Assembly (NCBI GenBank): GCA_023627715.1
Contig: JAMAHW010000188.1
Location: 1-21,294, forward strand
DNA from: Periconia sp. R9002
Taxonomy: Eukaryota; Ascomycota; Dothideomycetes; Pleosporales; Periconiaceae
Direction of reading: 5' to 3'
DNA length: 21,294 bases
Shown piece after piece: positions 10,013 to 21,218 of this stretch. Positions within the stretch are counted from its first letter, which is position 1. Every line of letters starts with the position of its first letter. The notes beneath the pieces are model-generated. The model saw nothing but the letters and a program-made list of their open reading frames with translations, searched no databases and was not told the DNA's origin. The position numbers and the translations under genes are program-made.

Positions 10013-10017
10013 ACTCG
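10013..10017. repeat. Right target-site duplication of Gypsy A
   Basis: ACTCG is the less-mutated partner of ACTTA at 3236-3240. With one copy removed, the Copia gag continues in the same frame through LVSLDP into its basic region. Confidence 0.6.
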
Positions 10018-13000
10018 TTAGTCTAGATCCCTAATATTCTAGACTACTAGATAAGTATAACCTTAATAAAGCTGGCAATTATAACGCTAATAAGTACGCT
10101 ATACTATAAAAAGATATTATTAAATTTAAATGTAATTATCGCCGCGAATAGTTTAAGGGTAATACCTAAAAACGTAGTAGAGCACGCAGTAGCTATAGAG
10201 CTAGTTATAGTACTTATAGTAGTTTTAACGCTAGTAGATTTAACGCTAGTAGTAGAGAATAAGGATAAAAACTATTCTAAGGACTTATTTAGTATCGCGG
10301 AAGACGTTAAGGATCTAATAGTAATAAGATTAGCTACTATAACTATAGAGGACGTAGTTATATTGCTTATAACTATCCCTCTACGCCAGCTAATAATAAT
10401 AATAAATTATCTAATTAAGACGGCTATAGATATTATAAAATTATTAGATATACTGTAGAAAAATACTTTAAGAAGAAATAAGATATAGCTAATAGACTTA
10501 TACGTAAAAAGTATATCTAGCCTAAAGGTAAAGGTCCTAGATATAAATAGAATAAGGCGTAAACTAAGTTAGCAAACTATACTTTTAGAGGCACCTATTA
10601 TAGTAAGAATAAGAACTATACTCCTATTACTACTACCTTTTAAGGAATAAATATTAATTTCTGTAAGCTATCCTTAACGTTAACTTTTAAACCTACTACT
10701 AACCTTACTAAGCTTAGTACTCTAATAGTAGATAATACTACGAGGGTTAGTAAGTAAGGGGATAAAAATAGACAGTTAATAGAAGTAGGATTTAAAGTCT
10801 AGTTAATAGATACTAGTGCTAGCTAATATATTATAATAAATAAGTTGTAGTTTACTTTATACAAAAATAAGTAAACTATAATTAATCTAGTGTCTAGCAA
10901 GAGTTAACTAGTAGCAGAAGGAAAAGGTAATGTATAGGCTAAAGTACGCACGTTTAAAGGTAAGCTTATAATAGTTAACCTCTAAAACGTGCTCTATGCT
11001 AGTAAAGCTTACTATAACCTAGTATTACTAGGTTAGCTTATAATATTTAACCTAGGTACCACATTTTTAGGTAACGAAAAAGGCTTATATATATACTAAA
11101 ACAGCATTAAAGTTGTCTACGTAGAGTAAAAAGGATAATTATTTTAAATATAAGTATAGCTAATAATAATACTAATAACAGTAAATCCAGCAATTATAAG
11201 TAATAATATTACCGCTAATAATACTATTAATAATACTATAGCTATTATCGTTACTAACTTTAATAACCTAGTCTAGTAATAGCACCGTCGCCTTAGCTAT
11301 ATAGGTCTTAAGAATATAAGGGCCGCCCTTAAATAAGGTAAAAGTATCCTACTTACTAACAAACAAATTAAAGCGTGCCTTTAATAGATATACTCTATTT
11401 ATAATATAATATAAGTACTCTAATATATACTACGCGACCTAATAAGCCGTCCCTTTACTAATATAGGTGCGCTTATAGTATTTAACCTATAGGGTTTATA
11501 TAGTATTAAAGGCATCTAAGGTAAACGCTATATATTACTTTACTCTAACTCTATATTACGAGATGTAGGTACCTAAATGCTACGCAATAAAATTGGCGTA
11601 GAAGATATTATTATTAATATTATTAACTAATATAAAACGCGACACAAACTTAAGATACATATACTTTAATTTAATAATGCACTTAATATAGTAAAGATAA
11701 TATAATAGGTAACTAAGAACAGAAAAACGTTAGAACTAGTAGTACTCTATACCTATTAGTAAAATAGTTAGGTTAAACGCCTTGATTAGTCTATATAAGA
11801 ACGCACTGCGGCCTAGATACAAAATAATAATACACCTTAACTATAAGTGTAATAGATCTTAAATTGTATAGAAGAAGCAATTTAAAACACTATACTCTTA
11901 TAAGGCCTGTAGCTTTTTACGTAGTAATAATCTATATAGCTAAAGCAACGAATACTATATAAAGCACTACGTAACATTAGGAAGATACTATATAAAATAA
12001 TAGAAGGCGTAGCTCCTAACTACTCTAAGGATATAGTATATAGTATACACGTGTATACGACTATACCCCTAGAAATATAAGGCACGAAATTATATACCCC
12101 TAGGGTAACGCTAGAATATTTCCTTTACTCTAAGAGTAAGTCTATTATATAGGTCTAGAATCCTAATAAGAAGTGCGCCACACGAGTTACTATAGCTTAA
12201 GTTAATAACTAATATAGATTTAACAACGATATACCTATAAGTTAAATATACTACCTACCCGCTAATCCACTAGTACACGATTAAGCAACTACCCCTAATA
12301 GTAATAGTAGTAAATATGCCTTTATAGCCCGTAAGAAAATATTTAAGTTAGCAGAAATTATTAACGATTTATCTAATAAAAATAAGGTCCTAATACCTAA
12401 TAAACGTAAGCGTAAAAATGCGACTAAAACTATAGACTAAAATATTAAGAAACACTTTTAAGGAGTACTAATAAATACTAAAGCTATTAAAGCTACGTTT
12501 TAATCTAGCTAAGAAGCTGGGGTTCTTCCTACTATAGAAGAATAGGATCCTACTAATTCACAATAGACGCTCTCCTAATAATAACTAGGTAAAGAAGATC
12601 TAAGTCGTATATACTATTTAAGTAATAAGAAGTGCATACTTAGTCTAAATAATAAGTATCGAAACTATAATAAGACGGGCGATAATTACGTTAGTTCTAA
12701 CCTAGAAAACGTAAATATCTTTAATAATTAATGCTGATATTATTAAAACAACAATTATATATATAACGGTATAAACCCTTATACGCCCTATTACCTAGAT
12801 TATGTAGAATGTTAGCGACTAGAATATAATATATTCGCTATTACTAAAACCTAACGCTAAAGACACAATTAAGTTAATAAAATTAAAATATAAACTTAAC
12901 TACCCTTACTAGAAAATATATATAGACCGTGTTACCTCCGCGATATTATATGCTATCTAGGTAGCTAAGACCGCTCGTATAGAGGCTACGATATATATAA

Positions 13001-15593
13001 TCTATTATACTAACCTATTACAAATAAGGATATTAATTTATACCTATACTAATATAACTACTATTAAGACTATAACCGCCTATATGACCGTAAAGATCTA
13101 TATATAATATATAAATAAGACGGATACTAGAATAACTATTAGCGCGATAATAATCTACCTAAATATATAATTAAAGAAGTAGAAGGAACGGGAGCTATTT
13201 CTAATCTATAATCTATACTAATATATATATACATCTTATCTGCTGAGTTAAGTAGTACTAGTAACGGCGAATATTAAATATATTACTTATGCTTATTATC
13301 CTATCGCATATACACTCCTAGCAACAGTAATAAATATAAAAATTACGAAAAGAGGCAACGCGTATATTAACTACCTACTATAGAATAAACACAAATGCTA
13401 TAAAAGAGATATTCTACCTATAGATAGGTAGGTAAATTATACTCTAGTAAGACACTATACTAATAATGCATCGACCAAGGCGATGCACTCTTATATAAAC
13501 TACTATAATAACAGCCTAGACGAACACTACTACCTCTAGAAGAACAATATAGTATATATTAGATGCTACTATCTCGTAGAAATAATACACTAGAAAAGAT
13601 AAGAGTATATTAATGCAATAGCAAATCTCTATATAATGTATACTAAAATTATAGTACACTATATATACTAAAAGAACTAGTAATAAAGGTTATAGAAGAA
13701 GATAAAAATGGGCCGCCTTATATACGTTGTGACACTAAAGGAGTATACTACCTACATAGATAACTATACGCCTAATATATAGTAGAAAGAAAGATATACT
13801 AATATATTAGTAAAAATAGCATAGTCTGCGATACCTACATAGGGCTAGACTAACCTCTAAACACTAATAATAAGATATATACTATATATTAATACTTAGG
13901 TAGGACCCTATCCTATAGTCTAGAGATAGTACTGTGTAACTATTATAAATAAAAAGACTATACTTTATAAAAAGACTATATATAGTATACACGTATTCTT
14001 ACACCGTATTATACTTATAGTAGGATACTAGAAGTATAGGCGAAAGACTATTAAGGGATTAAGTAGAACGGAGAATAAGAACCACTATTTATTATATAAT
14101 AAATAAATAAAGACGTGTATTTAAAACAACCCCCCTAACTAGAAGTATAAATTACTTAACTTAATAATTCTAAGGAATTATAGTAAGACGAGTTCAACGA
14201 GGGTATAAACTAGGACGAAGTTACCAACTCTCTATTATTAAACCCTACCGCTATAATAGCTACAGCAACTAACAAATACAATCCCTTAGAAAATGCGTAT
14301 ATTAATAATAGCATCAATGTCAACATAATACTAAAAGCTAATATAGCTACGGCTTCTAACTACAAGGCTTCCCCTAAATACGATATAAATAACCTTATTA
14401 AAGATGCACAAAAACACATTAAAGCTATACACACTATTACCCTAAAGTTATCTAGTAAATACGTCTAGGACTTAACTACGCTAAAGTTATACGTAGAGGC
14501 AATAAAAACGCTAGAAGCTAAGTAATAGGAAGGTGCTATAATCCTAGAAATTAAATAGATTAAAGAGAAGGACGTATTTAAAGTTACACTACTACCTAAG
14601 GGAGCTTATACTATTACTACCAAACTCGTATTTAAAATTAAGCTTACACTAACTAGAGAGGTAGACAAGTTTAAGGTTTAGCTAGTTACTAGAGGCTTCC
14701 TATAAAAGGATAAGGTAGATATTAACAACACTTACTCTTCTACGATATAAATCTAGTTATTACGTATACTTTTTGCTATTACTACTTCCCTAGAATAGAG
14801 CTAGGTAGTTATTAACTTTATTACTACATTTCTAAATTTAATTTTAAATAAAAAGGTGTACCTAATACCTTCTCTACTAGTTTAACTACCTAAAGGTCAT
14901 GCCTAGCATTTAAAACGCGCCCTATACGGACTACGCTAATCTCCTAGGATATAGTATTACACACTATAATAAATCCTTAAAAGCCTAGGATTTTAAGTTA
15001 GCGAATATAACCCCTATATATTTATATATAAAAAACGATAAGTATACTTAGGTGTCTACGTTAATAATATTAGCATATTTGCACCTAATAATACTATTAT
15101 TAACAAGTTTAAGACTAAAATCCGTAAATACTTTAATATAAATAAGGTAACATTAGGTGTTTACCTAGGAGTTTAGATAACTAGACAACCTAATAGTAAT
15201 ATTACTCTTATATAAGCTAAGTATACAAAGGAAGTTATAACGCGCTATTAAAAAACTAAAGGCCCTATCGCAACGCTACTATACGCGGTAGAAAAGTATC
15301 CTTAACTTAATAAAGATAGACCTAAACTAAATTAGAAGTTTATACACAAGTATTAAAGTAAGTTTAGGTCGCTATTATAGCTACCTTAATAGACATAACT
15401 AGACATCGCCTATACTGTTAGACTCTATAGACAATTTAATAGCCGCCTATTATAAGAACATATAGACGGTCTATATTAAATTATAGCATATATATATACT
15501 ACCCTAGGTAATAGTATTACTTATAAGAAGGGGGGCAATTTAACACTCTGTATATATATAAACGCAGATTATAATAATTATAAGGACACTAGG
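10013..15593 (+). pseudogene. pol: Copia gag C-terminus and pol (PR, IN, RT, start of RH), RIP-broken and truncated by Gypsy B
   Basis: Codon starts stay at coordinates divisible by 3 throughout. The gag tail has Arg/Ser- and Gly/Arg-rich stretches (10160-10370) and a C-X2-C-X4-H-X4-C knuckle at 10425-10466 in which all four ligands are now Tyr. The protease site is DTSA (from DTGA) at 10809-10820. The integrase pre-domain HRRL..IGLKNI is near 11282, and the TPQQNG-like TY**NS*VKRLD is at 11751-11789. A very long linker (about 11800-14540) stays open in the same frame if TAR is read as Gln/Trp. RT (about 14541-15500) shows LPKGAYTITTKLVFKIK, ALYGLRQSPR and YVNN (from YVDD, 15057-15068). RNase H NADYNNYKDTR ends at 15593, where the LTR of Gypsy B interrupts it. 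Non-functional. Confidence 0.88.
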
Positions 15594-15959
15594 TGTTACG
15601 GCTATGCCTCACAGAATTACTCTTGGCACTTATAGTGAGTGTAAATTCAATAATGACCATAAGTAGTACGACGCAGATAAAGACTAGGATCTTAGACCCG
15701 AAGCGGACCATAACATAGACACGTGATAAGGGGATCACGTAACGTTTCTGTGGCTCTATAACCATAGAGATATAAAGCTATCTCTGTAACTCTGCTATAA
15801 TAGAGCTATAGAGCTTAGGAATTTTATTAGTATATAGTAAGTATATATTATATTCCTTAGGTAGTCTTTATCGTTAATTCAATTTTTTGACTAAAGAGCT
15901 ACCCTACTTTTAATATCTACTATTTAGAATCTATTGTATTGTGCTTATTAACGGTTACA
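15594..15959 (+). repeat. Gypsy B 5' LTR (right edge uncertain)
   Basis: The start is firm: the first 76 bases match 21219-21294 with 11 differences. The end is placed at CGGTTACA (15959) because it ends in CA and roughly mirrors TGTTACGG, giving 366 bp. No clear primer binding site confirms it, and the true end could be up to about 60 bp further right. It contains several hairpins and a CACGTG motif. Confidence 0.6.
15720..15740. promoter_or_regulatory. CACGTG motif and 7-bp hairpin in the Gypsy B LTR
   Basis: ACGTGAT (15721-15727) and ATCACGT (15734-15740) form a perfect inverted repeat with a 6-nt AAGGGG loop. Its left arm overlaps a CACGTG E-box (15720-15725), the classic site for bHLH factors. 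A second hairpin, AGAGATA/TATCTCT, follows at 15766-15785. A role in LTR transcription is only an inference. Confidence 0.4.
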
Positions 15960-16111
15960 TACCCTACTATTATCCTATAATATTGTACTTCTACTTACTC
16001 CTTTTGCGCACTACCTAGTATCCTGCTTTAAGGCCTAAGTAGGACCTTAATAGTTTAATAATTAAGTATTAGAAGAGCGAAGCGTAAGTAGCGTACGGTC
16101 TAAGCTAAATA
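15960..16111 (+). other. Leader between the Gypsy B 5' LTR and gag
   Basis: This non-coding stretch would hold the primer binding site and packaging region. TAGTATCCTGC at about 16017-16027 could be a RIP-altered TGG-type primer site, but this is weak. Nothing else is recognised. Confidence 0.35.
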
Positions 16112-19100
16112 ATAGTACTAGGATAACAACCTAAGGGAGCAGTGGCTCTATTAGTACGTTCGTTGGACGATACGGACTATCGACAAATGAAGGAAGCTAT
16201 CTAGGCCTTAATAGTATAGAATAAGGTTCTAAAGGACGGTCTTGAACAAAACGAAGCACAACTTAAAGTAGTGCTAGGTAAGCAGTAAGAATAATTAATA
16301 CTTATCTATCGGCTCTAGTTGAGCGCAATAAAGAAACTACTAAAGCTCCTAACTATAGAAAAGTTTGATAGTACCTAGAATAAACTAAGACCTTTCTTAG
16401 CTGATGCTATACTATATCTGGATATATAAGTAGCACACTTCGACACTGAGGAAAAGAAAGTAGCCTACGTAGCTATACACTTTAAGGATAAGGCTATAAA
16501 GTAGTTTAAACCCTATTAGACGGATTATAGGACGTTCGCACCTAGAATGCGGAAACTAGAAATAGTCTTAATTTTTAGCGACTTTAACTACTTTACCTAG
16601 AAACTTAAGGGGGTATTTGGAGATAAGAACATCTAATAATAATCTGCCGAAAGACTCTAGAAACTTAAATAAGAAAAGTTAGTACTCAACTATGTATCTA
16701 TGTTTAAATAGTTGTCTATAAACACGGAATAGAATGAGCTATCCCTAATGTCCTAATTTTATAAAGGACTTAAGCTAGAAATTACTTACGAAATAATTTG
16801 TATAGACAAGCTAATAACACTTAACGCACTTAAGAGATAAGCTCTAAGTATGGATGATGAACTCTAGCAATGGAAAAAGAAGAAGACGTTATAGGGACAC
16901 TGGAACTAGGATTATAGTAATCTAATAATCCTAGACGCGAACAAAGATAAGAAATTTAAGAAAAAGGAATTTAAATGCTTTAATTATAGAAAGAAAGGCT
17001 ACTATGTAAAAGACTGTAGAAGTAAGACTAAACCTAAGGACGATAAGAGGAAGGACCTTACATACTATAACTGTGGAAAGAAGGGATACTTCGCCTAAGA
17101 CTGTTACAGTAAGAAGGCTAAGGAGAGCTAAGCTAAGAATATAGATAAGACTCTAGAAAAGTCTGGAAACGAAGGATCTAAGGAGAAGATTGCGGCTAAT
17201 AGTGAACACGCTAGATTACACTAGACCTTTTGCTATAGAGACGACTGCCTAATTTACATTAAAGCTAAATAAGGGAATGGCTAGTTTCTAAATAGGAAAC
17301 ATGAAAAAATGGTAGTAAGTAAGGATAGGACCTATAACTAGGTAGAATCTAGTAGGAAGATTGGTGAGGGGTTAGAGAATACTACTAAATACCCTGTACT
17401 AACACCCTCCGCAATAGTAAAAAAAGAAGAATTAGAATTCTTAGAAGAAGGGAGTTCTAACTACGGCTAGTGGCACAAACCTAAATAACGCTATTTAGGG
17501 GCGGTCTATACAGAAGTTACAGAAGAAAGTGACCTAGGAAGCTAGGATAACTCCGGGGGTTAGAGATTTGTTGAAAAGGCCGGACTAGAAATGACCCTTA
17601 AAGAAGCTTATAAAGAATAGAAAATATAATATCTATATAATACTAGATTTACATCGTTTTAGAACTAGTTAGAAAACAAATGCGTTGTAAAACGAGAGAT
17701 GCCTACTTAAGTAGAGTAGAAAAAGCTATTAAAGCTTATAAAATAGATTAATGACGCGCACACTCCTAGAAAGGTTGTTAAATACTATATTTTAGTATAA
17801 GATAAGCTAGGGGAAGACGAATATAGAAAAAGGGACAACCCTTAAGTTTAGATGGGGCACCCCGCACACTATGAGATAGTATAGGTATTGTGTATTAAAG
17901 TAAAATGCTAGATTTATATAATACTAAAGAAGAAACACTAAGCCTAGCTAATCTAAAATAAAGAACAAGAAATTAATATTATTATACGTAAGGAAGTCTA
18001 TGGGTAGCACCTGAAGGATAGATGGAAGGGATACCTTATTCTTAAACCTAGACTAAACCTGCTACTACTATGTGTTATGGGTAGGCTATGGTATAAATGT
18101 ACAAATAATAAATACGCTAAGTATGTGGAAAAGAAGAAAAACGCCCGTTACTAGCCTAAAGATAAGAAACTTAAAGGGAATATAAAACCACATATTATGA
18201 CGAACGGGGTCTATTAAGGAAAAAGGATACGGATTATAGTTAATAGTGGAGCAACTAGGAACTTTATCTCTAAAATATTTATCGAAAACTAAGGAATAAA
18301 GTATATGATAAAGTAGTATCTACAACAACTTTATACTATAGAAGGGAACCTATTTTAGGAACTAATATAATTCGAGATAAAGCTATTAACGCTAGTATTA
18401 GAAGGACTCTAGCTTCACAACATAGTTATAGATATGACATAGATTAATAATGAGCAAGATGTTATCTTAGAAATGCTATGGCTAAAAGTAATAAACCCTA
18501 ATATTAACTGGTAGACGGGGAAAATTAACTATCGACACGAACGACTCTAAGCAAATATAGAAACCTACGTTAGGAAATTCCTAGAAGAATATAAGAAATG
18601 GGAAAAGCTACTCTAGGAACCTAAAAGTTACCTTCTAGAATATAAACTATAGGATATTGAAATTGAACTGGAAGAAGGCAAAACCGCTAGATAGGGACCT
18701 ATTTACTAAAAATTAGAAGAAGAATTACGAATTGAAAGAGAGTACGTTAATTTAGCACTTAGAAAAAGATAGATTAGACTATTAAAGTTACTAGTGTTAT
18801 ATAGAATAATATTTGCGGATAAAAAGGGGACTACTAAAAAACGACTGTGCGTGGACTACAGGAAGACGAACGCTATTACTAAGAAGAATTAATACCCCTT
18901 ACTATTAATAGCAAACCTCTAAGATTGGATAAGGAAGGCTACAATATTTATAAAGTTGGACGTTACTAACGCATATTACTAGATTAGGATTAAGGAAGGC
19001 TATAAATAGAAAACGGCTTTTAGAACCTAATATAGACTATACGAATACTAGGTAATGCTATTTGGACTTACTAATGTACCTGCGGTATTTTAAGACAGAA

Positions 19101-21218
19101 TTAATATAGTGCTTAGGGAGTATCTAGACGTTTTTATATTTGTATACCTAGACGACATTCTGATATTCTTAGAAACTAAAAAAGAATATGTATAATATGT
19201 ATACGAAGTCCTGAGGAGACTTGTAGAGAATTACCTATTCCTAAAAATAAGGAAATGCGAATTTTACACTAAGAAAATAGATTTTCTGGGATTCGTAGTG
19301 GAACTAGGGAGATTGGGAATTGACCTAAACAAGATTAAATAAATCGAAGAATAGCCTGTACTAAAGAACGTTACTAACATTTAGAGATTTAACGGACTAG
19401 CGAACTTTTATAGGAAATTTATAGTTAGATAGTTAAAACTTACGGAACCTATTACACAACTTACGAAAAAGGATGTGCCTTTTGAATAAATGGAAGAATG
19501 CTAGAGATTATTTAATAAGATTAAGAAAAGATTTTTGGAACGACTAATCCTAAAAATATTTAATCTAGAATGGCTAGAAATTATTAGAACAGACGCATCT
19601 AATTCTACGTATAGTATCGCCTTACTATAGGTTAACCTAATAGAGGGATACGAGTATTTGGTTGAATACTTCTCGAAATAGATGGGACCGTCAGAACTTA
19701 ACTACCCTATCTATAATAAGGAAATGTTAGTAATATACAAAGCTTTTAAGTAGTGGAGAGTGTATCTCTAAAGAGTAAAACACAGAACTAAGGTTTATAT
19801 AGACTATAAGAACCTTACGGGGTTTATGACAAACAAGGACCTAGGACAATAATATACTAGATAGTAAGAATTCCTATCTACGTTCGATTTTGAGATCGTC
19901 TATGTTAAGGGGGTAGAGAATTAATTAGCGGATGCTTTAAGTAGACGCCTAGATTTGGAATTAGAAATTAAGGCAACAGGAACAATACTAGTTAAGAATA
20001 AATAAAGAAACCTTGTTCTAGATAAGGCAGCGGCTAACTCTAAGCGAGGAAGTAACGAACTGGATGAATAGATTAAGCAAGAAGCTACTAAGGAATGTCT
20101 TAAATAGCTATAAGAAGATATCTAAGATAGATTCTATACGAAGTATAATAGGATCTATGTTCTGACAAAAATACAGAGGGAATTTATACAACAATTCTAT
20201 AAACTGCTAATACATAGCTACTAAGGGATTGAGAAAACCTTAGAAAGACTACTAGAATAGTACTATATGCCTAAGGTAAGGATAATAGTAACAGAAGTTC
20301 TTAGAGATTGTGAGGATTGCTATAGAAATAAGTATGATAGGTATACACTATATGGAACGCTACAACTAGTAGAGACACCCGAATAACTATAGGGGACAAT
20401 TACGATTAACTTTATTATATACTTACCGAAGTTATAAGACTTAGCGACTAAGGTTGAATACGATGGAATTATAACTATTGTTGACAAGTTAACTAAATAC
20501 ACCTACTTTAAGCTATACACTAAGAAGAGTGGAACGGAAGTGGTCGTATATAAGATTGTCGATATAGTAATTAGTGAACACGGCGTCCTGGATAAAATTA
20601 TTATAGACTGAGATAAGCGATTTAATTTGAAGTTGTGGAGTATAATTACGGCTATACTAGGAGTTAAACACAGTATGACGACAGCCTATTATCTATAGGT
20701 AGATAGATAGTTAGAACGAATGAACTAGACAGTTAAACAATACTTAAGATGTTACCTTAACTATAATTAGAATAACTAGGTAGCACTGTTACTAATGGCC
20801 TAGTTAGTATATAATAGCTTAAAGAACGCGGTAATAGGAATTACACCGTTCTTCGCAAACTATGGATTTAACCTAAACGTATATAATCTACCTAAGTACG
20901 TGTATACTTGGACAGCAAACGGCGAGAAATTCGTAGAAAGAATTAAGGAAATCTATAGTTAGTTACGACTAGACGCTGAGTTCCTTAACAAATAAATAGG
21001 GAAATACTATAATTAGCACTATAAAGAAGGACCTAATTTTAAGAGGGGGGAAAAAGTATAGTTAAGACGCCGAAACATTAAAAGTAAGCGGCCTAGCCTA
21101 AAATTTAATTACGTAAAAATCGGCCCGTATAAAATTGCTGAATAAATTACGCCGGTTATATATAGATTGGAACTACTAAAAAATATGGGAATTTACCTAG
21201 TGTTCTACGTTTTACTCT
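16112..21218 (+). pseudogene. gag-pol: Gypsy B gag-pol polyprotein (single frame), RIP-broken
   Basis: One frame holds every landmark without a shift. The start is either ATA 16112 (mutated ATG) or ATG 16187. The capsid region contains FDTEEKKVAYVAIHF and an FxG-type region. Knuckle 1 (16976-17017) is CFNYRKKGYYVKDC and knuckle 2 (17063-17104) is YYNCGKKGYFA*DC; Cys/His are partly changed to Tyr. Protease VNSGATRNFIS at 18239-18271 has its catalytic Asp changed to Asn. RT shows RLCVDYRKTNAIT, KLDVTNAYYQIRIKEG and an intact VYLDDILIF (about 19142-19168). RNase H has RTDASNSTYSIA near 19590. The integrase has an HHCC-like zinc segment (CEDC near 20310). In the core the first Asp is now Asn (INFI, 20405-20416), while the DQD/DKRF and ERMNQ segments remain. 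Its C-terminal block runs directly into LTR sequence at 21219, with no chromodomain visible. Stops are TAA/TAG plus a CGA-to-TGA at 20609. Confidence 0.9.

Larger units (their letters stand above)
2372..15593 (+). mobile_element. Ty1/Copia LTR retrotransposon, RIP-inactivated, interrupted by Gypsy A and cut by Gypsy B
   Basis: This is the outer element of the nest. Its coding parts are 2574-3240 and 10013-15593. Reading codons at coordinates divisible by 3 gives, in order, gag, CCHC knuckle, aspartic protease, integrase and Copia-type RT (order PR-IN-RT-RH is diagnostic of Copia). It ends in RNase H (ADxxxxxKDTR motif) where the LTR of Gypsy B begins at 15594. The missing RNase H end and 3' LTR should lie right of the window. 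Stops are almost all TAA/TAG, as expected from CAA, CAG or TGG changed by RIP. The left boundary depends on the uncertain LTR call. Confidence 0.85.

Noticed and set aside
12900..13900. A fourth element inserted in the Copia integrase-RT interval
   Set aside because: I found no LTR, terminal inverted repeats, target duplication or frame change; the frame continues through it, so it was kept as part of the Copia polyprotein.
20320..20502. 60-codon minus-strand open frame
   Set aside because: It is antisense to the Gypsy B integrase, which has clear motifs on the + strand.
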